Source: Planococcus citri
Lineage: Eukaryota > Arthropoda > Insecta > Hemiptera > Pseudococcidae
NCBI RefSeq assembly: GCF_950023065.1
Contig: NC_088681.1
Span: 13,640,001-13,704,000, forward strand
Length of the DNA stretch: 64,000 nucleotides
Reading direction: 5' to 3'
Each line of letters opens with the position of its first letter. The stretch's first letter is position 1. Position numbers and translations under genes: made by a program. This document shows, piece by piece, positions 37,387 through 48,424 of this stretch. The notes beneath the pieces were generated by a model, which worked only from the letters and a program-made list of their open reading frames with translations, did no database searches and was not told where the DNA came from.

Positions 37387-38590
37387 ACTCGTATTTTGGC
37401 GGGGTAAAAAAACGCGCACAACTTATCATCGAAGTTTTACTTTAGCACCATTAATTGTATTATCACGTTTTGAGAAACGATCGCGCGTCATATGTGAGCT
37501 AATTTTTCCATCAATTATTGGCGATTTTGATAGGTTAATCGATACGATAATAGGAGCGAATTCATCGTCGTGGTTCGAATTACGAGTACTACGAGTACGT
37601 AGTCGGGTATTTAACATTTACGGAGCGAGTACACGTTCGTTATGTACATACACGCGGTACTGTGGATGGCGTGTTTACTCAATTAAGGACTATTAAAGGA
37701 TAGTTTGTTAAATTGGTGCATTTGTCGAAGACGACGAATAAAAAATACGAGTATGGTAACGAGAGGGGATAACGAATTAGTGGTATCTAAAATTATCACT
37801 CGTATTCGTATCGCCGAGTCCGAGTACAGATGCGTTGATGAGAATGAAAGTAATGTTGCGTACATTTACGTATCTATGTGTATTTACTCGGTGTAGTGCT
37901 TCTGTGATGGTGATGGTGATGATGATGATGATGATGGTCATCGAAGTTGCATGAAAATTACTTACCTACAACGATGTGACGACGATGTAGAGTCATCTTT
38001 TTAAACGATTGTTTATAAATTACTGATGATTCAGCAATTATTAAGTACCTACCTAATGAAGAGCACGATGTCAAGAACAGAGTGATAGCAAGTTGTTTAT
38101 GTGGAAATTGATAGATTTTTTTCCTTGTAAAAGGTACCTAACTGGATCAGTGGGTTTTGTGGTTTCTATGATCAAGAAATTCATTTAAAAATTGTGAAAA
38201 CAATAAACTTGAAGCAGATTTTTAAAGTTAAGGCTCCTTAGAAGATTTGAAAGTTGAGACACCTGAAATAGGTACATATTACCCTGAGACAAGCCTGTTA
38301 CATATTTTTTTATTTCTATGGATCAGTTCTAACATCTGATGCTGAAATGAGGAATGCAGAAGAATGAAATCGAATCCTCATCTTCAAAAAGCAACATGTC
38401 TGTTGGTCAGTGATGAAAAAACGAAAAAAGTTTTGAAAATAATGCAAAATGAAACAGAATATGGAACATGAAAAAGGGTGATGGTCAAAAATCAGGCTTG
38501 TTAACCGGTTTTTAACCGTTAAAAATTAACTGGAAAAAGGATTAACTTTGACCTAAAAAATTTTTTTGAAATTGTGTCACTAACCATAAC
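37387..38590. other. upstream region of the lipocalin-like gene and intergenic DNA
   Basis: No gene recognised. A GATGGT/GATGAT microsatellite lies at about 37910-37940. The promoter of the minus-strand lipocalin gene should start here, but no clear TATA box was found within 100 bases of its ATG. Confidence 0.45.
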
Positions 38591-38596
38591 TGTTTT

Positions 38597-39436
38597 TAGG
38601 GCTTGAAAACCAGATAGATATCACTCTCGGGTTTGGTTTCGGTTTTATGTTTTTTGAAAAAGTAAAGGTTTTGGTTTTGGTTTTTTAAAATATTATCTAT
38701 CCCGTTCCAGTTTTGGTTAAAAATTTTGATTTCAATGGAATCGGTTTTGGTTTCAGTTTTTTCCTTTTTTGTCCATTTTTTAGAGGGAAGAAGCGTCGAC
38801 ATTTTAGTTAACCTAGACCGCTAATCATACACAAAAAACTCCACTGGTTATGTCGCCAACTCTGAGTAATAAACAAATGCAACAGCGCATGCGTCAACAA
38901 CTGATGATGTAATGTGTGTGTGTACACATGTGTGTATATTGCTGATAGTAGTTGTGTTATGCATGTGCTGTTGCCTTTGTTTATTACTCACAATCAGAGT
39001 TGGCGACAAAACCAGTGGAGTTATTTTGCATATGATTAGCGGTCTGGGTTAACTAAAATGTCGGTGGGAAGAGAAGGCCAAGAAAGTGATCACTTTTTCA
39101 AATACCTTGTGTGTGTGACTAGAAAGCGGCACTTTGGCAGTGCCAAATTTGTCAACTATTTTAGTTTTTACCTTTAGCATCAGTTTTTAGTTTATTTTTA
39201 CCAAAAATGAAGTATTAATTAGGCTACATTACCTACTTGAAAAATTCCAAAACCAATTCAGTTTTCAATTGGTTACGCTCTCAGTTTTGGTTTTGAATTT
39301 GAGAAATAAAAGCTCCTGGTTTCGGTTTTGGTTTTTATAGTTGTTGGAAAATAACGCTCCTGGTTTCGGTTTTGAGCAATTTTAATCGGTTTTTGGGGGT
39401 TTGGGTATTGGTATTGGTTTCAGTTTGCAAGCCCTG
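38597..39436. mobile_element. AGGGCTTG-ended TIR element with a nested inverted repeat
   Basis: The left end AGGGCTTGAAAACC (38598) and right end GTTTGCAAGCCCTG (ending 39436) are inverted, like hAT termini. The flanking interior is built from GGTTTTGG-type words on both sides. In the centre a second inverted repeat (about 38798-38904 against 38957-39063, sharing CCGCTAATCATA, CTCCACTGG, GTCGCCAACTCTGA) looks like a separate MITE. No convincing target duplication was found for the outer element. Confidence 0.6.
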
Positions 39437-39877
39437 CTCATTTTATGATGTCAAAATAAACCGTAACCATAATCAAAATTTTTTTAGAAAAAACCCGGTG
39501 AGAAATCAAAAAAAAAAAATTGAAAAGTGCTGGTTTTTTATTTCTTTTAATCTGTGTTTTTTTTCAATGTGATTTGAAATTTCAATCAAAAAATGATCAA
39601 AAGATGAAAATGAAATACAAAAATGTGAATAGAAAGTTCAAAAAATTTGAAACTGTAGTTGCATCACATTCATTAGTCATTCAACTATCCAGGCTCAATC
39701 TTAAATAAAAGATAGAATTGTTTTTTGAAAAAATTGTAAAAATTTTGAATTTAAATGTTACCTGTTTTTCAATTTTTAAGCTTCCAAATTTCAAACTCTA
39801 GTTTGAGAAATTTTCAAATTTTCAACTGTAATTTTAACGTCAACTGAAAAAATTTCCTCTAAAAACTGTAACCTTAA

Positions 39878-40813
39878 CCCATACAACAATGACCATGCTA
39901 ATTTCGATGTGAATGTCGACCCATCCACATCCATCACTTTTGGATGCCACATGTTGATGTGAATTTTGACCCTGTGTTGAGCTAATTGTCATTGTATGTA
40001 ATTGTCGACTGATGTTGATCTGCATTTGTGTCCACAATTGGCTCGACGGCTCGACACAGGGTCGAAATTCACATCGACATGGGACATCCAAAAGTGATGG
40101 GTGTGGATGGATCGACATTCACATTGAAATTTATGTCGACTTCCTGCTTCATAAAGTTATAAAATTTGAGTTTTAAAAATTTTCAATTTTTTTCCCAAAA
40201 ATGATTTTCTTGGATGTGGCTATTGCTTGTGCTGAAAACAGCATCGATGCAAAGTCCACTTCCAAAGAAGTACATACAGACAAAGTCTGTATAATCAATA
40301 CGTTGAACAGAAATTCCTTATATCAAAGATGTTGCAATACTTTATCTAAGAGTACCTACTAAACTAATCCATTTTCATGTCGACATGTCGATGTTAAATT
40401 TGACATCAACAAATACATCCACAATATGAACATCATATCATCTACAACTCCAAATTGTGGAAAAGTGAATAATTTCATCAGTGCCGTAAAAAATTTGTTT
40501 TCCTCATTGAACAAGATCATATTTTTGAATGTTTACTAAACTTTTAAACACTAAAACAGAAATTTTAATTCTGAAAAATTGGTCGACATAGTTGTAGATG
40601 TAAATTTCGAGCATTGAATTTTACATCTACCTACATGTCGAGATGGCATGTCGAGGTATCAGAAATAATGAAAAAATTTCGAAAATTTTCATTTACCTGG
40701 CTTTTGTACGGACAGAAGATTCCTATTAAATGATTAATTGATCACTTTTCCATCATTATGTTGGAAAAAAACATAGTTGATGTAAATGTCGATGTCAACA
40801 ATTGTTGTGCGGG
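39878..40813. mobile_element. TIR element made of TCGATGT/ACATCGA words
   Basis: The termini CCCATACAACAAT (39878-39890) and ATTGTTGTGCGGG (ending 40813) are inverted with two mismatches. They are flanked by near-identical octamers AACCTTAA and AACCTAAA, which would fit an aged hAT target duplication. Inside, about 39893-39990 is inverted against 40035-40140 (AATTTCGATGTGAATGTCGA, CATCACTTTTGGATG), a local hairpin. GTCGACAT-type words recur throughout. No transposase. Confidence 0.6.
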
Positions 40814-41454
40814 AACCTAAAAGATCATCAATAGCTGTAACCTAAACCTTAACCTTAACTTTAAAAAATGAATAATCTTAACTGAAACCTTCAACCTAAA
40901 ATTTGAATTTCTTGTTAAATTTTTAACCATTACCTTGAGCAGAAATATTTTTTTTTTGTCAATGAGCCTGTCAAAAATGTTGATATTTCTCGACATTTTG
41001 AGCTCAAACTATTTGATCAATGATCACCTACCAGTATGCCAGATTTTGTATAATACTGTAAAAGCTCGTTATAACACTTTTCAAGGTGCTGGGAAACAGA
41101 GTGTTAAAGTCTTGTTTTAACCCTGATGAGCGTAATACCATGAATTCTCGTGTTGAAGTTGAAGAAACAAAAGTAGGTATAACAAAACAAGTTTAAAACG
41201 TAAACTTTATTCTAAATTTGAACAACTGGTTTATTTAAACATGAAAAAAATCTGAAATTTTACTTTGATTCTGAAGTCTGCTTTTTGGAGAATTTTTGAA
41301 GATTTAAATAGATAGATCAGTAAGTACCTAACTTTGGACACATAATTTTACCATATTTTGAACATCCCAAATTGACCAAATTAATTTGAGGTGATTGATG
41401 TCTTGAAGCAAATTAATGATAATTGACAGTTCCAAGCAATAATTTGCCAGAATT

Positions 41455-42220
41455 TCAGGAAGTCGATGGAATCAAAGTTGTGAAGCGATTTTCCTGTCTT
41501 GGATCCAGCATTGAGAACACAGGCGGGTATAAAGCTGAGATACACTACTGCTGCCAGCTCACTAGAACTGTGATGAATTGATTGAAACAAATATGGAGTG
41601 ATTCAGCAATAAGCAGGACTGTTGAAATTTGACTGGTGAATGCGCTGGTCTTCTCAGTATTCCTGTATGCATCAGAGACATGGGCCATTTGCAAAGGGAA
41701 TCTGCGATGGATTGACGTGATGGAAACGTTGTGCTGGAAGCAGCTGCTGAGAGTCCCTTGGACAGCGAAAAGAACTAACAGTTGTATATTAAGAGAAATT
41801 GGTGTGACCAAATGACTATCTGCATTCTGCAGTGGTCCTTGGCTGGATACTCTAGCATGTACATTGGGCAGGTCACCAGAGCAGATTGCATGGAGACAAT
41901 AACAATATTTGTGCAAGGCAGTGTAAAAGGAGCCAGATGTGGTGTTGGAGGCAGCTGCTGAGAGTTCTTTGGACAGCGAAAAGAACTAACGGCTTAATAT
42001 CGAGAGAAATTATTGGTGTGACCAAACGACTATCTGCACTTCTGCAGTGGTCCTTGGCTGGATACTTGAGTATGTACTTTGGACAGGTCACAAGAGCAGA
42101 TTGCATGGAGACAATATTTGTGCAAGGCAGCATACAAGGAGCCAGAGCAAGAGGATGATTGACAACCTGGCAATGGGTCGCAGCTTTGCCACATGTGTGA
42201 GAAGCATATAGTACGAGGAG
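41455..42220 (+). pseudogene. LINE reverse transcriptase C-terminal remnant, partly duplicated
   Basis: The plus strand encodes, across stops and frameshifts, the C-terminal part of a non-LTR retrotransposon polymerase: VKRFSCLGSSIENTGGYKAE at about 41470, LVNALVFSVFLYASETWAI at about 41635, then METLCWKQLLRVPWTAKRTN at about 41720. The last segment appears again as MWCWRQLLRVLWTAKRTNG at about 41937, continuing with GVTKRLSALLQ, GQVTRADCMET and GSIQGARARG. The order FxYLGS / LYGxETW / MWCWRRLLRVPWTAKRTN / GHVxR is typical of LINE elements. The two tandem copies of the 3' part suggest a local duplication after insertion. It is inactive. Confidence 0.85.
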
Positions 42221-42286
42221 CAATGTTATGTGCTTACCCTCAAAATTACACAACTTGAGAAAATGCTTCATTTGTATGAAACATTT

Positions 42287-42930
42287 GTTAAATTAATGAA
42301 GTGTTGATCCTTGTAACTAGGGCTTCCAACCCATACTTGTACCCAAACCCAAATACCTAAGCAAAAATCCACCAATTTCAGTACCCAAACCCATAATTCT
42401 ACTTGAAAAAATGAAACAATGAATAAAAGTACCCTGTACTCATACCAGATAAAATTATTTTGAACCCAAGTACCCGATAGATTGGGTACTACATACGTAG
42501 ATTTGGGTATTCAACCAATATTTTGTCCAAAGTACATAGTAAAAAATGAAGAAAATTCAAAAATACCCATACCCAAAATTTTTTAGAATACTGATACCCT
42601 ATACCAATACCCAATTCTCTAAGAAGAAAATCTGTACCCATACCTGTTACCCATACCCATACCCAAAAATATTCAGGTAGGAAGCCCTGCTTGTAACCAG
42701 TCTGGTGTTCATCAAATTTTCATCTTTTAATAATTATTGTTGTAAAATCAAAAAGTTTACTGTTAGTGAAGAAGTTATTCAAAACACATGTGGTACACAT
42801 ACTGGCAAGTAAATTATGCGGAGTAAGGTTCAAGTCAATTTTTAAATAAAAATGAAGCCAATCCCAGTAAAAACTTATTATCATCACACTCTGAAATCAA
42901 AATCATAAAATCTATAACAAATAAACTAGA
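42287..42930 (+). pseudogene. broken copy of the unknown secreted-protein gene, interrupted by a hAT MITE
   Basis: The sequences at 42287-42317 and 42690-42900 together match the promoter-proximal part, signal-peptide exon and first intron of the gene at 58779. Shared pieces are TTTGTTAAA..ATGAAG.GTTGATCCTT, CAGTCTGGT.TTCATC, AAGAAGTTATTCAAAACACA (as GAAGAACGTATTCAAAACG in the gene), AATTATGC.GAG, AATTTTTAAAT and AACTTATTATCATC. The signal-peptide exon is split by the element at 42318-42689, and later parts are deleted. No coding capacity remains. Confidence 0.75.
42318..42689. mobile_element. hAT MITE with TACCCA-word interior
   Basis: The termini TAGGGCTTCCAACC (42318) and GGTAGGAAGCCCTG (ending 42689) are inverted. 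They are flanked by a perfect 8-bp duplication CTTGTAAC (42310-42317 and 42690-42697). The 372-bp interior consists largely of repeats of TACCCA/TACCCAAACCC. No coding capacity. It sits in a secreted-protein pseudogene. Confidence 0.92.
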
Positions 42931-43503
42931 GTAGCTTTTGCTCAGTGGAGTCTAACACAAATCGTTTGGAGTTACCCCAATCCGAACAAGCCCAACTCTG
43001 CAGATGTGTATGCTGTATACCCACAAAATCACTTCGGACATTAAATGACCTGTTACCTAACTGAAATATTGTCATGTACATCTGAATGGTGTCCTTGGTG
43101 TGCCTGAAACAATTGGTTGAAGCTGCGGGACTTGAAAAAAAAAAATTGAAAATGAATTTGAAAATAGATGTATGAGTATAAGCATACAGTAATGTACGTT
43201 GAAAACAAAAAAGTTTTGCATTCTTCATTTAATTGAAGCGTGGTTTTCCAAAACACAGTAAGTCAGTTTTTTTCGAAATTGATTTTTTCGAGCCATTTAG
43301 TATGGTGACGTCAAGACACACCATCTGAGACACTTACCTACTTAAAATACATATTTCATCCATGTTCTATCCAGCTTTTTGTGAAATCGTTGAAGTGCAT
43401 GAATATTAATCGTGATATTTATATTATTTGAGAAGAATAAAGACTGTGATTTGATTAAAGAGATGACAACTCAAGTTCAAGCACTGAAAGTTCACGTACC
43501 AGA

Positions 43504-44282
43504 CCTGGCAAGCATTTTGAAATATTCAATATTTTATGTAATATCACCTTGTTACATTGTGGTGACATTTACAAAAAAATATTGGTGTGATATTCCTTCT
43601 TCAATATTGTGGGAAAATGTCACTGAAATATTACTCTGCAATGACACTGTGACATTACAGAGTGATATTTTGGTGACATTTCTCCTAGATATTTTTGTAA
43701 ATTATACCACTCCAACTACTAGCAGATGAAGTCTGTACCCAAATAGTATATAGGGAAAACAGATTTTTTTCAATTATCACTTCATCATCAGATGAAGTCT
43801 GTACCCAAATATATAGGGAAGACAGATTTTTTTTTCAATTACACTTCATCGCAAGTGCAAGGAGTGCCTTTTGCTTTGCCAGCAGCTATGCAGGCAGAGC
43901 TTCCAACCCTCCACTATACATTCAAGTACATACAAGTACTTGGTGTAGTGGTCGGTGTGTAATTTTTGATGTTTTTTTCCACATTTCATTTGTGGAAAAA
44001 AATTTAATAAAAAACTGGAATTTCTCACAATATTTTTAATTTTTGATAAGTTTTTATTGTCTTGGAAGTTATTTTGTCATAATTTATTTGTTCTTATAAT
44101 GTCTCAGAAAATGTCACTGCAATATCACAGTGATATTGCTGGGAATATCCCTAATGATCATTTTGTCCCATAGAACCAATATTCCTGGGATGTCACAGGG
44201 TCACAGCAATGTATCAGAGCAATATTGAATCTTTCAATGTGACATTGCATGACGTTGCTGTGACATTCCAATGCTTGCCAGG
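43504..44282. mobile_element. TIR element with GTGACATT/ATATTG words
   Basis: The left end CCTGGCAAGCATT at 43504 and right end AATGCTTGCCAGG ending at 44282 are perfect inverted repeats. The interior repeats short words (GTGACATT, CAATATTG, GTGATATT) in both orientations and holds a local direct repeat (TCTGTACCCAAATA, about 43731 and 43798). No target duplication was recognised. Confidence 0.7.
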
Positions 44283-44893
44283 GAGTGACATCATGTCCAG
44301 CTTGTAGAGAGAGGTTGGTGAGCCTATAATGTATCCCTTTGACATCCTACAATTAGCTGGTTTCCGCTTCAGTTTAATTAAATGACATACTTAATCAAAT
44401 TGATTTTTAGAATTAAGAAAATGATATGATTCAATCATGGATCTCAAGATCTTCTGATCTCTTCTATAAAGTAATGAATTAGCTTAGTTATGAACTTTTA
44501 ACTTTTTGGTAGAATTCATGTTGGTGATAGAATGGAAAGTCCCAAAAACAAATGAACTTTTAACTTCAGAAAAATTATTTAATAAACTATCTGCTATAGC
44601 TGATGAAAGTAAGAACAAATTGAAAAGTTGTTCTCATCATGTACAAGAACAACATGCATAGGTAGGTATTAACATTTTTGAAAATTCCTTCAAAACCTAT
44701 TTAACAAACCAAATCTAAAACTCTTCCTCCTCGGGTGCAATAATCTGGCAATTATAAACACCCTAAATCAATAAACAATTCAAAAATTTCGCGCTGCAAC
44801 TAATAGTGTTTTTGAATAAAATTAAGATTTCAAAGTAAGTAAGTAATTATGATTTGATTTTTGAACAAAATTCCTTTATGATACTACCACTAC

Positions 44894-46002
44894 CCGGTGT
44901 GTATCCGAATGTACCGATTAGTGGTTATCAGTCAGTAGAACCATGGGGGGCAAAAACTGTATCTGATCTGAATGTCCGTTGCAAAATGACCGCGAATGTT
45001 CTAAAAAGTGTATAGCTGAATGTCCATTTGGATTTTTGCACTTACAGAGGTTTCTAGTATGTACCCTACTACTGCTGAATAGGTACATATATGTAGTTCA
45101 AAATTTTTTTCTTGACAATAATAGTCATGAAATGATCTACTCGTAATTGTAAGACCGAGAAAGATATTTTAAAATTTTCTTCATTTCTCAATGAAAATTG
45201 ATTATAGGCACATACTATTAAAAAAAATAATAATAATACATCTTATTTGTTTTACTTAGAGTTTAAGCATGTCTGATTTTTTTTCATCCCTCCTCCTCTT
45301 CTTGGACTATAAGAACATTTCAGCGTTAGCCAGAGGAATTTCATATTTTGTGTGATTTTACGTTGGATTTGAAGTATATGAGAGGAGATTACTTTGGCTA
45401 AAAAATGGAGGTGGGCCCAAATTCTTAAGAGGGAGAAACAAAAGGAGGCGAAAAAGGTCAAAAAAATTCAATATAATCTTTTTAGAGCAATTCGGAGAAG
45501 AGAAACCTCACAAATCGACTTGGAAGGCTGGAAAATTTGCATGTGCGTTTGGAGGGGGTTCTAGAAATGCCTGTTAGGGCTTTTTGACTTTTCAGCTGTT
45601 AAAAAGCAGATTTTTGCGCCTTCTCAATCGTTTTTAGCCTGATTTTCTTGAAGTAAAAATGCGATAGGGGCTTATGCAGACGATCATCATTCCAGGATTT
45701 GGAGTGGGACCTCTCACAAATCTGTTTTGGGGTTTCATGAGCCCATCTTCATCGACTTTACGCTTACGTTGGTATTTTTATGGTGCATGCAAGTTAGTTG
45801 TACTTTCCATTGGCTTTCATATTCGTCAAAACCCTAATATGTTTGGGAATTCTTAGTCATACAAGTTTTTTTTTTACTTCGGACATTCGGATACACCTTT
45901 TGGGACATTGGCAATCATTTCGCATCGGACATTCGGATACAGTTTTCACCCCCTGTGGTTCTATTGTATTCTACTAATTGATACATTCGGATATGCAGCC
46001 AT
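44894..46002. mobile_element. inverted-repeat element with TATCCGAATGTCC words
   Basis: The left arm (about 44896-45055) and right arm (about 45870-46000) are inverted copies sharing TATCCGAATGTA, AGTAGAACCA.GGGGG, AAAACTGTATC.GAATGTCCG and AAAAGGTGTATCCGAATGTCC-type sequence. The interior (45060-45870) has no recognised gene. The whole looks like a non-autonomous fold-back element. Confidence 0.7.
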
Positions 46003-46009
46003 AATTATG

Positions 46010-47115
46010 TGATCATACATAAGTCGTATCACACATTGATAAAAATTGATAAAGTTGAAATGCAGCAAGAGTTTTTGTTAGCAAAAGATGGCTGATTTTA
46101 TATATGAAACTTGTAAAGGTGACTGCACCCAACAATGAACAAGGAGGCCTCCCATCAAAGTGCACAAAATCGGAAATTATACTTTCAACACCAACAATGT
46201 TGCGATAAGGTATTTGCAAAATTTATTGCGATTCATTTTCGAATTATTAAAACTGAGCAATTTTAAATTTTTAGCGTTAGGATAAAATATTTCCGGTTTT
46301 GTATCTTTAATGCTCTTTCGTTTCAAAATTGATAATTTTGTATCTTGATGCGCTCATATTATTGTTTTTATACTTCATCCTGTCCTGAACGTACATACAT
46401 AGTAATAATACGCGTCATAGGTACAATTTTTCATTTTAGAGTTCATTGAACTCTGAAACTTGTTATTGTTTACGAATTTACGTAACCATACGAGTATTTA
46501 TGTTTAATAAAATCAATTATTTTGGTCGATAGTTTTGTCGACATTTTCATTCAGTATTCTTCACAATACATTTTTGAGCGATTTCTTAACAAACACAAAC
46601 ACCCAATATTTTATGAATGAAAGAAGAAAAGTTTGATAGTGGATTAGTTTCTTCAATTGGTTCAATTGGAAAAAAAATGTGAAAATTGTTGCAAAAAAGT
46701 GGCGCAAATGTAAAAAAAAAATGGTAGAGAAAATAGAAATGGCTGAAATAGGACGAGCCCTGGGAACTTGGAACCAATGACAGGACCAGAAAAAGATGAC
46801 CTTATATCTTCTTCAACATCAGGAAACAACAACAAAGAAATAACTCAAACAGATGATTCAATGGAATACACACACCCCTCAACTAGTAAAAATCAACACC
46901 CATCGTGTACCTTTGGCGACGAAATGTTTGATTTGGGTGAAGAGGATAGCTCACGTCAGATGATGTTGGCTTAATGCTCAATTGCATCAATTTCTGCAAT
47001 AGAAGGCATGACAAACAATATAGTGAATTATGTTGTTAACGGGAATGATAAGTGTGTGTAGGTTGGGATATTCAGAAGAATCCGACACTACGGAAAGTCC
47101 GTTATTTTGAGCAGT
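46010..47115 (+). pseudogene. relic copy A of an Ig-like receptor gene (Ig exon and tail exon)
   Basis: 46016-46090 is a decayed version of the Ig exon found at 51510-51626 (shared ATCACACA.TGATAAAAATTG and GAAATGCAGCA). 46660-47115 matches the tail exon at 51730-52145. Its translation includes TDDSMEYTHPSTSK, HPSCTFGDEMFDLG and, after frameshifts, EGMTNNIVNYVVNGN. Stops and frameshifts interrupt it, and it ends where a fold-back element begins near 47100. Confidence 0.6.
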
Positions 47116-48285
47116 TCTGGAGGCTCCAGCAGATTTTGTAAACTCGAAATTCCCACAATATCTTCGAATGAAGTTGGAAAGCCGAATTCCATTCTGCAAA
47201 CTAATTTCAATACGCTATGAAGTCGACTGCAGGTGGATTTCAAGTCGTTTTGGAGCCTCCGCTCCGACGACTTCTTAAAAATTGCTGAAGCCTCCAGCAG
47301 ATTTTTGAAACTTGGAATTTCCTCAAATTTTCATCAAATGAAGTTGGAAAGCTGAAATTTATTCTGAAAACTAATTTCAATACGCTACGAAGTCGACTTC
47401 AGGTGGATTTCTAGTCGTTTTGGAGCCTTCAGCAATTTTTTGAAAAATACTGGAGCCTCCAGTAAATTTTTGAAACTTGAAATTTTCACAAACATTTCAT
47501 CAAATGGAGTTGGCAAGCCGAAATTTACTCCGAAAACTAATTTCAATACAATATGAAGTCGACTACATAGTGGTTTCAAGTGGGTTTGAAGCTTCTCCAG
47601 CTACTTTTTGGAAATTTATATTTTCCTAAAAACGTCATGTAACCTTCCAAAAAGTCACTAGAGGCTCCAAAATGACTTGAACCCACCTGAAGTTGTCTTC
47701 AGAGGGTGTTCAAATTGGAGTGCAGAGTAAACTTCGGCTTTCCATCTCCATTTGATGAAATTTCAAGGTTCAAAAATCTACTGGAGGATCCAGCAATTTT
47801 CAAAAAGTCGCTGGAGGCTCCAATACGACTTGAAATCCATCTGCAGTCGACTTCGTAGCGTATTGAAATTAGTTCGCAGAATTAATTTCGGCTTTCCAAC
47901 TCCGTTTGATGAAATTTTGTGGAATTTCAAGTTTCAAAAATCTACTGGAGGCTCCAGAATTACTCAAAACGGTTTCAAACAGTTTCCAACCAATTTGGTA
48001 GGTCAAGAATGAGCTATATCCCAAATTTCAGCTTTCCAGGTCAATTTTGTAAAATTTTGATTTTCTTCACTCATTTTTGGCCAAAATTTTTATTTTTAAA
48101 AATTCACCAAAAATCGAAAAAGACACTTTTGCACTTGAAATTTTGACAGTTGATGAATTTTTGCCTGCTCTTTTGATCTACCTGCGTACAGTTTGATAAA
48201 TTTCATGCAAGTCCGATGTTGGAACGCAAAATTTGTGATTTTGGCTGACCTGTCAATCAAAATGGCCGTCATTTTGTAAGTGGGG
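47105..48285. mobile_element. fold-back element of the CTGGAGGCTCCAG family
   Basis: Left arm 47105-47640 and right arm 47640-48180 are inverted against each other. Repeated phrases are CTGGAGCCTCCAG or its complement, TTCAATACGCTACGAAGTCG, CAACTCCATTTGATGAAATT and GACTTGAAATCCACCTG. Other members of the family lie at 57400-58090 and 63555-64000. Its insertion separates tail copies A and B of the Ig-like gene family. Confidence 0.7.
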
Positions 48286-48294
48286 CGAGCTGAT

Positions 48295-48424
48295 TTTGTA
48301 TAGGATAACAACAAAGAAATAATTTGAACAGATGATTCAATGGAATACACATAACCCTCAACTACGAGTACACAGATCAAGAATCATCATGCACCTTTCA
48401 CAATTGCAACATTCAACCCTGATA
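48295..48424 (+). pseudogene. relic copy B of the Ig-like gene tail exon
   Basis: ACAACAAAGAAATAA, ACAGATGATTCAATGGAATA and CACATAACCCTCAACTA match the tail exons at 46830 and 51880, but stop codons interrupt the frame. Directly after CAACCCTGATA the 2.5 kb fold-back element begins. On its far side (50942-51000) a coding-like stretch MSQSEYEDSKLTYVARLY continues up to a GTAAGTG donor. Confidence 0.55.

Noticed and set aside
38590..39444. 8-bp target duplication for the AGGGCTTG element
   Set aside because: Flanks CTGTTTTT and CTCATTTT agree at only six positions, and the frame of the ends is uncertain.
45674..45856. Peptide ending LSIGFHIRQNPNMFGNS, resembling the GWDIQKNPTLYGKS tail of the Ig-like family
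   Set aside because: It lies in the interior of an inverted-repeat element and nothing around it matches the family, so the short likeness is probably chance.
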